Part shown: positions 32,572-40,647 of the stretch, piece after piece
Layout of the letters: each line of letters opens with the position of its first letter
How positions within the stretch are numbered: the first letter of the stretch is position 1
IMG/VR virus record: IMGVR_UViG_3300013233_000093
Span: 158,907-222,906 of that record
Strand: one strand, 5' to 3'
From: a virus
DNA: 64,000 bases
Notes under the pieces: model-generated
Told to the model about the DNA's origin: nothing
Seen by the model: the letters and a program-made list of their open reading frames with translations, nothing else
Databases searched by the model: none
Made by a program: the position numbers and the translations under genes

Positions 32572-32774
32572 ACGATTTGCTCCAGCTTCACATAGTAGGG
32601 CTGTAAGAATTTGGTTTGTTCGGAAAACCACCGCAACGTGTCTTTATCGGTTATTTCTGCATCCGATAGTGCAGCGGCAGCGTCACCCAACAGGTATAAT
32701 ACTCTGGCTATCTCGTCTATTAGTGCAGTCGGGGTATTTAAACTGCCGAGATCTTTAAATCCAATATTAGTCAT
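32568..32774 (-). CDS. Hypothetical protein, 68 aa
   Basis: Acidic helical protein ('ALIDEIARVLYLLGDAAAALSDAEITDKDTLRWF'). The start is immediately after the upstream terminator T-run and lacks a clear ribosome site, which is odd here; ATG 32780 is an alternative. It is coupled to the next gene. Confidence 0.55.
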   Translation of the reverse strand: MTNIGFKDLGSLNTPTALIDEIARVLYLLGDAAAALSDAEITDKDTLRWFSEQTKFLQPYYVKLEQIV

Positions 32775-32780
32775 AAGCAT

Positions 32781-32808
32781 AAAAAAGCCGGGGGGCGTTA
32801 GCCCCCCG
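32781..32808 (-). terminator. Intrinsic terminator (- strand)
   Basis: An 8-bp G/C-only stem (32789-32796 with 32801-32808, loop GTTA) is followed on the - strand by six T residues. It ends the fibre gene at 32838. Confidence 0.85.
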
Positions 32809-32837
32809 ACCCTCCTCAATTAATACTCAATTGATGG

Positions 32838-33851
32838 TTACGCCAAGGCGTCTTTCTCTTCAACGATGATACGGGCGCGCAGAGGCTCGCCCAACACCAA
32901 AGTTGCAGACTTAGCAGTAGGGTCCATTTCAACCTGCACATAGTCGTTCAACCATTTGCCGGTCACTGCGTCTTGGAAGAGCGCATCGACAGACAGGTAG
33001 TTGCCAGACAAGTTATGTGCGAAGCTATGGGTGACCATAGGTGTAGCAGAATCGTACAATGCAACACGGCTGTTCAAGCTGTCTTTCAACACAGCAGCAC
33101 CAGCACCGGCTTCTGCTTTCAGCTCGTTCACAGCACCAACCAAGTCACTGGCAGATGTTTGAAGATCTGCAACAGTACCGATTTCGTTTTCGAGATAAGT
33201 CATGCCATCGCTTAACGCTTGATCGGCAGCGGTGAAGCCATCGGACACAACAGTGCTGAGATCAGAGATCGCAGTAGCGTTGGTTTTGTTGTTAGCATCA
33301 ACTTCGTTAATCGCAGCAACCAGGCTGGATTTGTTAACGGTCGTCAGTGTAGCCAAATCACCGATAGCGGTGGTGATGGTGGTAAGCTTAGCTTCCACTT
33401 CACCCAACGTATCCATCGCAGTCGTAGCAGTACCAAGGATCTGTTGATCCAAGCTGGCGATGCTGGTGTTTACCAATGTTTCCAGGGTGGTAGCGATGTT
33501 AGGATCGTTGTTGATGGCAGCGGCCAGTGTTTCCAGAGTCGCCAGAGCGGTAGGTGCATTACCCACAACGTCAGCGATCACTTTACGGAAAGAACCAGCA
33601 GTGACATCATCGCCATTAATGACGTTGACCACAGATTCCAGAGCCAGTACATCAGCTTCGGTAGCGAAGGTTTGGACGACGATAGCGCCAGCGCTGTCCA
33701 GAGAGCTCAAACGCATGACTTTATCAGTGTCGTTATACCAAATACGACCTGCTACCACAGGGGTAGGATCGGCCGCTAAGCGTTCGACGTTCAGGTTGTT
33801 GATGGTTTCAGAACCGATAATTTCCATGCCGTGCATACGTGCATAAGCCAT
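32838..33851 (-). CDS. Tail fibre protein, 337 aa
   Basis: The N-terminal part 'GRIWYNDTDKVMRLSSLD' is typical of fibre attachment regions. Residues 70-255 form heptad-like helical repeats with 'LATLTTVNKSSLVAAINEVDANN' and 'VADLQTSASDLVGAVNELKAE', the common trimeric fibre shaft. The C-terminal 80 residues ('TPMVTHSFAHNLSGNYLSVDALFQDAVTGKWLNDYVQVEMD') resemble repeats in the protein at 35966. Confident virion protein. Confidence 0.75.
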   Translation of the reverse strand: MAYARMHGMEIIGSETINNLNVERLAADPTPVVAGRIWYNDTDKVMRLSSLDSAGAIVVQTFATEADVLALESVVNVINGDDVTAGSFRKVIADVVGNAPTALATLETLAAAINNDPNIATTLETLVNTSIASLDQQILGTATTAMDTLGEVEAKLTTITTAIGDLATLTTVNKSSLVAAINEVDANNKTNATAISDLSTVVSDGFTAADQALSDGMTYLENEIGTVADLQTSASDLVGAVNELKAEAGAGAAVLKDSLNSRVALYDSATPMVTHSFAHNLSGNYLSVDALFQDAVTGKWLNDYVQVEMDPTAKSATLVLGEPLRARIIVEEKDALA

Positions 33852-33922
33852 AGGTAAATCCTTGAAGTGTTTGAAGCAAAAAGAAGATTACTCCCACTCC
33901 GCGGCCTCTCCACAGGGTGACG

Positions 33923-34144
33923 TTAGCCCCCCTTTACGATACTCTTCAATCCCAACAAGTTGATGTCCACACGTCTAGACTTAGAGTTAGCGTGCAAGAT
34001 CACCCACTTGGATTTTGAGATAGGAGACTCGAAAATGAAATTCGGATCTTTGTAATCCACAAACACCGTTTCCGGATGTTCATTGATGTACGCAGCCAAA
34101 TGCATATTCCGAGAAGGTATCACGATTCGATGTAAATCACTCAT
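33923..34144 (-). CDS. Hypothetical protein, 73 aa
   Basis: ATG 34144 follows a GGAG site and is preferred to upstream starts. Short mixed alpha/beta chain ('MHLAAYINEHPETVFVDYKDPNFIFESPISKSKWVILHANSKSRRVDINLLGL'). It lies between two fibre genes. Family not recognised. Confidence 0.65.
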   Translation of the reverse strand: MSDLHRIVIPSRNMHLAAYINEHPETVFVDYKDPNFIFESPISKSKWVILHANSKSRRVDINLLGLKSIVKGG

Positions 34145-34244
34145 GATGGAACTCCACATATTATTAAACAAAACCTCACCGAATATGTGACCGTTTCATA
34201 ATTATCTCCATGTACGAAACAACCTTTACGTCCAGCTAAGGGTT

Positions 34245-35963
34245 TTACGGTAATGTACCGCAGTCTATGATGTCATTAATCGTCATCAAGTCTGCGACGT
34301 TTACCGCACCAAGCACCGTCGTTGCCGCCAGTGCATCAGTTAGTGCCTGAGGCAGAAGCGCTGTCACAGCTGCAGTAGCAGCGGGTGCTAATTTAGCGTC
34401 CACCTCGGCGGTTACAGCAGCAGGTAAGTCTGCAGCAAGTTGCGTGGTAATCAAACCTGGCAATGTCAATGCTACAGTGTCTGCTACTTGTGTGCCAATG
34501 ACTGCTTGAATGGCTCCGGGCAACTGTACAGTCACCTCTGCCGTCACAGCCGCTGGCATGTTTGCGTTCAACAGATTTACCAACTCAGTCGTGAGCTGTC
34601 GCGTTACTTCAGCAGTCACCGCTGTGGATAACTGTAAAGTAACTTCTGTTTGAATGCTGTTGCTGATTTGATTCGTTACTTCCGTGCCCACCAGTGTAGC
34701 CAGGTTCAAAGCCAGGTAATCGGACACTGCAGTGGCCACAGACGAGCCAATCGTGTTTGTGATTACCGTGGTGATGTTAGCAAGATCCAATACCATTGCT
34801 GGTGTGATGTCTTGTAACTGCTGGGGTAAGTTGGTTGCGATGTTCAACGTAGTAATTGCGTCGTTTACCGCTGTGATTGCGGCGGCGCTCATTAGCGGCG
34901 GCAGATCAGTCAACTTAAACGTCGTCATAGACTGCGTTACGGTTGTGTTGATCGCATCCGGTATGGTCGTGGCCATAATGGGCGTCAACGCAACAGACAA
35001 TGCAGCGGACACTTCGTTTGTTACCGTAGACGCCAGCGCCTGTAAGTTGGTGACGTCTGTAGGCGTAATCAACTCAATGTGTGCAGGGATGTTAATTGGC
35101 GGGATGTACGTCGTTAACGCGGCTTGTACTGCAGTGTTAACCTGGTTAGGTATAGTGACGTCAAAGTTAAGTGCGGTCAATGCCGCGTTTACCGTTGTAT
35201 TCACCGCACCCGTAATGTCAGCTGCAACCAAAGAAGCAGAAACCGCGTTAGCGACTTGCGAAGGCAATGTAACATTGACAATGTCGTTCGTGGCTAATAA
35301 AATCTTATCCGCGATAGACGAATCAATACCTGCAGCGGCGATGGCCAAAGAAACTTGTGCCACAACCTTACCCGCTAAGTCTTCCGCAAGTAACTGTGCA
35401 GTCACCTCTGTTGTAACTGCTGGTGTAATGGCGGTAGCAAGAACACCCGTCAGTACACGGTTTACTTCAGCCGTTACCTTAGCGGGGATATCTTGCAGTA
35501 CAACAGTGTCTGTAACCATTCCTGGTAGATTGGCCAGTGCCAGAGTCGTGGTGACCTTTGTGCCAATCGCAACATCGATTTCATTCGCCAACGCCAACTG
35601 CAAAGACGATGTTACATTAGCAGTCACTGCCGCTGTAATCAACGCATTGAGGTTGGCCAGGTCTGCTGCTTGCGCGACCGTAATAGCACCGATGTGTGTG
35701 GGTAGGATTGTCGTTAAGTCAATCAGTCCCATCGCAGTAGCGACTGCTGTATCCACCGTGGTGGCGATACCGGCTAAGGCATTAACCACATCTACAGATA
35801 ACAGGCCTAGGTTAATCCAGGTCTTGCCTGCAACGGCAGGATTATACCACAACTCGCCAGTTACTGTAATGAGCGCAGGCAGTGCAGGGTCTGTCGTGGG
35901 CACTGCTGGATAATCCGGCAGTGAAAATGGAGCTTGAAACTCCAGTGGTGATAAAACTAACAT
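34245..35963 (-). CDS. Long repetitive tail fibre-like protein, 572 aa
   Basis: The N-terminal 'GELWYNPAVAGKTWINLG' is a fibre attachment-like motif. From about residue 60 to the end the chain is built of degenerate units rich in Ala, Thr, Val and Leu ('TAEVTRQLTTELVNLLNANMPAAVTAEVTVQLPGAI'), with very few charged or aromatic residues. This suggests a long extended or coiled shaft. The ATG follows GGAG. Its biased composition also opens long false frames on the other strand. Confidence 0.7.
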   Translation of the reverse strand: MLVLSPLEFQAPFSLPDYPAVPTTDPALPALITVTGELWYNPAVAGKTWINLGLLSVDVVNALAGIATTVDTAVATAMGLIDLTTILPTHIGAITVAQAADLANLNALITAAVTANVTSSLQLALANEIDVAIGTKVTTTLALANLPGMVTDTVVLQDIPAKVTAEVNRVLTGVLATAITPAVTTEVTAQLLAEDLAGKVVAQVSLAIAAAGIDSSIADKILLATNDIVNVTLPSQVANAVSASLVAADITGAVNTTVNAALTALNFDVTIPNQVNTAVQAALTTYIPPINIPAHIELITPTDVTNLQALASTVTNEVSAALSVALTPIMATTIPDAINTTVTQSMTTFKLTDLPPLMSAAAITAVNDAITTLNIATNLPQQLQDITPAMVLDLANITTVITNTIGSSVATAVSDYLALNLATLVGTEVTNQISNSIQTEVTLQLSTAVTAEVTRQLTTELVNLLNANMPAAVTAEVTVQLPGAIQAVIGTQVADTVALTLPGLITTQLAADLPAAVTAEVDAKLAPAATAAVTALLPQALTDALAATTVLGAVNVADLMTINDIIDCGTLP

Positions 35964-35965
35964 GT

Positions 35966-37690
35966 CTAGCTCCTACTTACGCGTGCGCGTACATTGCCTG
36001 CTGCAGAAAGAACAATCTGCATGTTGTTGGCGTCTACGTTCTCCACGCCTAATACATCACGTCTCCATTTACCTGTGGCATCCTGCACCCAAATAATGAC
36101 ATCACAGAAATCATCATTTAAGTTGTGCGGTAGATTGTGAATCGTGGTGGGTGTGGTGGATATGTAATCCCAGGTAGCGCCCTGTAAAGCGGTCACGTAG
36201 TTGTGCACTAACGTAAGTTCGTTTTGCAACTCCGTTATAAGTAATGTCAGACCATCTTGACGATCTGAGACATTGACTACCGATTGAGATAAGTCACTGG
36301 CCACAGAAGCAGCTGCCCAAGTACTGGGCTGCACCACCACTTTAACGGTAGGTGTGGTATTATCAAATCTCAACAAGAATGCATTTAACCCGTCCAACTC
36401 AATGTCCACCAGATCACGTCTGTAACGTCCTGGAGAGACTTCCATCCATAAAGTAATGGATAGGTACGACGAGTTCAGTCTGTGTGTAACAAACTGTTCT
36501 GGCTGTGCTGAGTTGTACTTTGCGATATACGAGTTAGGCAAGGGCTGTTGTAACACCACCATCATTAACTGCGCCGCGTCCATTGTGATACGAACGACGT
36601 TGTTGGATATGGTTTCTGCTTCGTACACCGTCTGTGTCCAGATACCATTGATATCCACCCACACACAGATCGAAAGAAAACCCGTCGATAAGTTATGGTT
36701 TATATCCACCGTAGTCGCAGGCACAATGTTTTCATACACATGCCCACCTGCCGTGACCTTTCTGATCACCGCGCGTATGCGGATAGGTGTACTGGAGTTC
36801 ACAATAACCGTGTTAGCATCCAACATCATCGCGTCATGCAATGGTACAGACCACCGACCGTTATCGTCCTCTGCCCAGATTTGTACATCGAGAGAAAACG
36901 AGTTAAGTCCATGAGTGATCGTGTGCGTGGCAATCGCAGTAGGCGAGTTATACGCAAAGCTGTCCACTGTAGGAACCGGCAACTGAAAGCCAGTTTCAAT
37001 GGTGGTGTTCAGTGTATCGAACAACTCCATCGCGTCTAAATAAGACTGCTTTACACCACCGAAGTTAGACTCCACCGTGTTCTGTCTGTCTTCCACATAG
37101 CCCTGACGTATCTCTACACCAGTGACTTGTTGTAACGTGGCGACATCGCTGCCAGGAGACAGTCTGTTTGCACCTACTGTCAACTCACCCACGCCTGCAA
37201 TCAATGCAGTACAGAACTCATCGTTGTTTAAAAGAGGTCTTTTAAACCGTGTGTTATACCCATCGCTGCCACGGAAGTTCAACCATTCTGCTGTAGAGAG
37301 CGGGTTAAACGTAGCCGAACGAATCGAGTCTAAAAGACCTTTATCTTCGTATACGTCTACTTGCACTCCATCAACAACATGATGTCCGACTGCCTGGTAA
37401 ACCAAACGTATGTACAGACCCTGTCGTTCTATGACAAGATACGTATACGCCTCTTCGCCTGTATCGGCTGTAATGGCCAGAAACAAAGGAGAGAATTGAT
37501 AATCTACATTGGCCACCAATGGTGTCCACTGAGGACTTGCCAGTGATACAGTCCCTTCCACAATCAAACCGTGTCGGTAGAATGCACCTGCTGTGGGAAA
37601 CACAGCCACAGATGAATTTGTGGAATGCACTTCGTCTTGTATTAAGTTATCCGCCGAAATGGCGGTATGGTCAAAAGCATACGTCGCCAT
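35966..37690 (-). CDS. Tail fibre-like protein with repeated C-terminal modules, 574 aa
   Basis: Residues 1-115 match the shared anchor domain ('NLIQDEVHSTNSSVAVFPTAGAFYRHGLIVEG...PLVANVDYQFSPL...RLVYQAVG'). From about 240 on, four modules repeat a theme: 'THTITHGLNSFSLDVQIWAEDDNGRWSVPL', 'TVDINHNLSTGFLSICVWVDINGIWTQTV', 'FVTHRLNSSYLSITLWMEVSPGRYRRDL' and 'IHNLPHNLNDDFCDVIIWVQDATGKWRRDV'. Modules of this kind also end the fibre at 32838. ATG 37690 overlaps the upstream stop region. Confidence 0.7.
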   Translation of the reverse strand: MATYAFDHTAISADNLIQDEVHSTNSSVAVFPTAGAFYRHGLIVEGTVSLASPQWTPLVANVDYQFSPLFLAITADTGEEAYTYLVIERQGLYIRLVYQAVGHHVVDGVQVDVYEDKGLLDSIRSATFNPLSTAEWLNFRGSDGYNTRFKRPLLNNDEFCTALIAGVGELTVGANRLSPGSDVATLQQVTGVEIRQGYVEDRQNTVESNFGGVKQSYLDAMELFDTLNTTIETGFQLPVPTVDSFAYNSPTAIATHTITHGLNSFSLDVQIWAEDDNGRWSVPLHDAMMLDANTVIVNSSTPIRIRAVIRKVTAGGHVYENIVPATTVDINHNLSTGFLSICVWVDINGIWTQTVYEAETISNNVVRITMDAAQLMMVVLQQPLPNSYIAKYNSAQPEQFVTHRLNSSYLSITLWMEVSPGRYRRDLVDIELDGLNAFLLRFDNTTPTVKVVVQPSTWAAASVASDLSQSVVNVSDRQDGLTLLITELQNELTLVHNYVTALQGATWDYISTTPTTIHNLPHNLNDDFCDVIIWVQDATGKWRRDVLGVENVDANNMQIVLSAAGNVRARVSRS

Positions 37691-37691
37691 T

Positions 37692-38678
37692 TTAATCACT
37701 CACTTTAAGTAACGTCAGCGCACAAGACACGTTAATGTCTGCGACGACAATGGATTCCACAGTAGCGTCAGGGATACGGATCTGCATGGTTATAACACGA
37801 CCTGCTGTAATGCCCACTGGACTTACGCCCAATGTAGAAGCAGAAACCGCATAGCCGTCTATCAAGTACCGAAACTCGTAATGTTGCCGTACACCGTTTA
37901 ACAGCGCTCTTGGATTACCTGATAAAAACACCAGATAGTTGCCTGTGTATTTTACCAACACACTGACACCTACGTCTACCCATTCATTCATAGTGACCAA
38001 TGGAAGCTGTTTTAACACCGTGCCGGTAGAACCGCCTGTGTGATAAAACGCAGTCGCTGCTGCTAACTGTCCAATGGCCAATGAAACGTTTTTCATGGAG
38101 TCTACAATAGGCGCTACTAACGTCGTATCCAGATCCACTATATCACTCATTGTAATATGACGGTCTGGTGATCTTACTGCTAATGACAACGTTTCAAAGG
38201 CAGCCAATATTTCTGGCACACCTGTGATGGTGGTCAGGGGTGTATTGTGGGGTGTAGGGGGGAAGGTCGCAGGGATGTCTGTCAGACTGCTCCAAGGTGT
38301 GTTTATCAACTCACCTAATGTACTAAGACCGTCTGCTAATGCAGTGGTCATGGCATTGACGTAATCGCCGCCCAGCGTCCGATAAACCAACCGATATGAC
38401 CCCGTGGCCGCTAGGTTGTAAAAACCTATGGCACCGTAAATAGGGAATCCCGTCTCTATTGAAGCCTCTTCAAAGGGGTAAGCAAAGAAGAAATCACTGC
38501 CTTCGGAAATAGGCATACCTGACTCTGCATCTACCACCACCATGCTGCTTGCAAAGAAGGGTGCTGCGTCTGGAATAAGGTAATTATATTGCGTTCCGTT
38601 TATGGCCGTGATTGTATGAAGTTCATTAGGGATTTTGTTACCCGGTATTACCCCCAATGGATCGAAGTCATATGGCAT
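37692..38678 (-). CDS. Tail fibre-like protein, 328 aa
   Basis: The third protein with the shared anchor domain ('NKIPNELHTITAINGTQYNYLIPDAAPFFASSMVVVD...EGSDFFFAYPFEEASIETG...YRLVYRTLGG'). A helical centre ('SDIVDLDTTLVAPIVDSMKNVSLAIGQL') and a beta-rich C-terminal domain follow. ATG 38678 is seven bases after an AGAGGA site. First gene of the - strand fibre operon; a divergent intergenic region with TATAAT lies upstream. Confidence 0.7.
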   Translation of the reverse strand: MPYDFDPLGVIPGNKIPNELHTITAINGTQYNYLIPDAAPFFASSMVVVDAESGMPISEGSDFFFAYPFEEASIETGFPIYGAIGFYNLAATGSYRLVYRTLGGDYVNAMTTALADGLSTLGELINTPWSSLTDIPATFPPTPHNTPLTTITGVPEILAAFETLSLAVRSPDRHITMSDIVDLDTTLVAPIVDSMKNVSLAIGQLAAATAFYHTGGSTGTVLKQLPLVTMNEWVDVGVSVLVKYTGNYLVFLSGNPRALLNGVRQHYEFRYLIDGYAVSASTLGVSPVGITAGRVITMQIRIPDATVESIVVADINVSCALTLLKVSD

Positions 38679-38739
38679 CTTGTTATCCTCTTGGGTGCTG
38701 ATCATATAATTATAGAGTGCACACGTATAGGGGCAAAAA

Positions 38740-39954
38740 ATGTATAACGTGGTGTCGGTATTGGTAAGAAATAACCGTGAATGGTACGAATTGGATTACA
38801 CAGACTTGTTGTTATCTGACCTGGTGTCTGTGAATCACACGGTGCACGTCACTGTGCATGACGGTGAGCAAAGTGAGAATACGTTTAACTTACGAAGTGC
38901 GTTACAGGAGTTACGCGTACGGACGGATAACAAGACATTAGACGAGTGGGTCGCGACGCTCGAACTGCTGCCTTGGAAGTCACTGGTCAATCAACAGCCA
39001 CTGGATAACGTAAGAAAGATGCACGTCACTGATATCTATCACTGGGATGTGAAATATGAGATCGGTAACTACGAATACGGTCGTGGTCAATCCGTGCCTT
39101 TGGGATCCAGTACGGATTTGATGATCTATAACAAAGGTGATGTGGATGTCATCAGTTGGATGCAGCGGCATTGCTTGTTTAGCATTAACGGTTTCGTGCA
39201 CCGCAGTGAAGTCGTGGGAGATGCATTGGTAGTGCGTCATGCATTAGCGTACCTACGGGCATCCGGTACACAAGCTGCTATTATCCGTGTGATCGATTTA
39301 TCTGAGTTAGGCGAATGGTCTTGGCACGTCATGGACTCGGCTGAGTTAAAGGTGTTAGAACCTACGGATAACGATCGTAACCGAAACGAGACTCGTGTGA
39401 CGTATGAACATGCAGGACTGTCTGGTAAATCCATTGCAGGTGTATTGGACGCACATCCACATTTGTTTGACGGTGTGTTTACCATGCACGATGCGGATCA
39501 CGTGATGATTACACTGAACCGTAAGGCGATGGTGCAACACGAGTCTAAGAATCCAGTACCCAGTCATGCAGACGGTCTTGTGGACGGTGTGTTGTCTCTG
39601 AGTAACTTTGATGCAGTCCAGTATCTTAATCACGGGGTGAGTGGGATTATCATTTTCGAGAATCCAGATGTGAACGTAAAACGTACGCTGATGGGTCGTA
39701 CGGACATCCCTGGGTTATATACGTCCCATCGCACGCACAGTGGGATCATGGTGGACAGTAAGGGATGGGTGGTGGATTACACGTTAGAAGGTCTGTCAAC
39801 CGACATGATGGTCTACAGTACCACTGCTGGATATCGACGTGCATACTTGTCTGATATGTACGGCCAGCGCTCATACCTGAGTCATGGTGAATACGCAGTA
39901 AGCGCGATAGCGGATGATGTATACGCAATCGACTTATACGCAACGATGGATTAA
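38740..39954 (+). CDS. Putative virion structural protein, 404 aa
   Basis: Unknown protein with a mixed alpha/beta sequence, rich in Asp, His and Tyr, and no signal peptide. It is divergent from the fibre operon and followed by a strong terminator. Regular beta segments ('GVSGIIIFENPDVNVKRTL', 'THSGIMVDSKGWVVDYTLEG') suggest a tail or baseplate component, but position is the main argument. Confidence 0.6.
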   Translation: MYNVVSVLVRNNREWYELDYTDLLLSDLVSVNHTVHVTVHDGEQSENTFNLRSALQELRVRTDNKTLDEWVATLELLPWKSLVNQQPLDNVRKMHVTDIYHWDVKYEIGNYEYGRGQSVPLGSSTDLMIYNKGDVDVISWMQRHCLFSINGFVHRSEVVGDALVVRHALAYLRASGTQAAIIRVIDLSELGEWSWHVMDSAELKVLEPTDNDRNRNETRVTYEHAGLSGKSIAGVLDAHPHLFDGVFTMHDADHVMITLNRKAMVQHESKNPVPSHADGLVDGVLSLSNFDAVQYLNHGVSGIIIFENPDVNVKRTLMGRTDIPGLYTSHRTHSGIMVDSKGWVVDYTLEGLSTDMMVYSTTAGYRRAYLSDMYGQRSYLSHGEYAVSAIADDVYAIDLYATMD

Positions 39955-39956
39955 CT

Positions 39957-39990
39957 ATATAGACTATCCCGTAGTGGGATAGTCTATATG
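39957..39990. terminator. Intrinsic terminator
   Basis: A 14-bp perfect stem (39957-39970 with 39977-39990... arms ending at 39989) with loop around GTAGT follows the stop codon directly. A T-rich stretch follows at about 39990-40000. Confidence 0.75.
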
Positions 39991-40015
39991 CTCTATTTAT
40001 GTGTCCGCTAAATAA

Positions 40016-40040
40016 ACAAAACTATATCACTATTATGATA
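40016..40040 (+). promoter_or_regulatory. Early promoter of hairpin-chain cassette 3
   Basis: The core TATATCAC at 40023-40030 is followed by TATTATGATA, the usual early motif. Confidence 0.7.
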
Positions 40041-40105
40041 CTTAGGTAATAATACTTAGGTGCACTGTTATAACTAATAGATCTCTAGTAAGAGATCAAA
40101 GGATA
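40037..40105 (+). repeat. 69-nt leader, copy B with inverted hairpin
   Basis: It matches 23578-23646 except for the hairpin at 40080-40097, which is the exact reverse complement of the one at 23621-23638. It ends with the AAAGGATA ribosome site. Confidence 0.9.
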
Positions 40106-40110
40106 TTGTT

Positions 40111-40515
40111 ATGTTGAATGCTAAATTGATGGTTCGTTCTGCTAAGAAATTTTCTTTCTGGTACGCACGCCAAATGCGTGCGGTTAGTAAGTACATTGTC
40201 GTGAAAAATAAGATGTTAAAACTCACCCTTGGCTTAGGGATTTCCCAAACTCAGATAAACAAAATAACCGGTCACCGATACGAGCTGCACGCACGCCCGC
40301 TCGGTGGGCATGGTTGGGTGTTCGTAGCCCGAGAATGGTCTGCAAGCAAGGGGGGTACGCGTACCCTCCTGCGGGAGAAAACGGTTTGTGGTAACAAACC
40401 GATTGAGGTGGGTTACCACAACATTATCCATTCGTCTACCGTGATAGACGAAGGCATAGAGCGTGTCGAGAAGTACCGATTCAACATCGAGAGTAACTCG
40501 CTTATTAGTGTGTAA
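40111..40515 (+). CDS. Hypothetical basic protein, 134 aa (hairpin-rich gene)
   Basis: Unknown protein, strongly basic in its first 45 residues ('KLMVRSAKKFSFWYARQMRAVSKYIVVKNKMLKL') and mixed afterwards. The DNA carries successive stems: 40164-40170/40176-40182 (7 bp), 40349-40358/40361-40370 (10 bp, one G-U, nominal loop 2), 40382-40389/40394-40401 (8 bp) and 40431-40438/40445-40452 (8 bp). It is the only gene of cassette 3. Confidence 0.7.
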   Translation: MLNAKLMVRSAKKFSFWYARQMRAVSKYIVVKNKMLKLTLGLGISQTQINKITGHRYELHARPLGGHGWVFVAREWSASKGGTRTLLREKTVCGNKPIEVGYHNIIHSSTVIDEGIERVEKYRFNIESNSLISV

Positions 40516-40525
40516 CCCTCTACAG

Positions 40526-40575
40526 CATACATCCCCTGCAAATGCAGGGGATGTATGACTTACTTTCTTTTTTCT
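40526..40575 (+). terminator. Intrinsic terminator of cassette 3
   Basis: A 15-bp perfect stem (40526-40540 with 40543-40557) is followed by T-rich sequence. Confidence 0.85.
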
Positions 40576-40647
40576 TTTTACATCGTCTAGACTTTTATAC
40601 GTCGTCGTGTTACCTAGAGGATCTGTAGATGCATATATCACATATGC

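Noticed and set aside
33219-33779. A 186-codon frame on the + strand
   Set aside because: Antisense to the fibre gene at 32838, without start signals.
34732-35913. A 393-codon open frame on the + strand
   Set aside because: It is antisense to the repetitive fibre gene at 34245, has no ribosome site, and arises from that gene's biased codon composition.
39957-39990. Reading the palindrome after 38740 as a phage attachment site
   Set aside because: It is a plain terminator-like stem after a stop codon, with no integrase gene or second copy.
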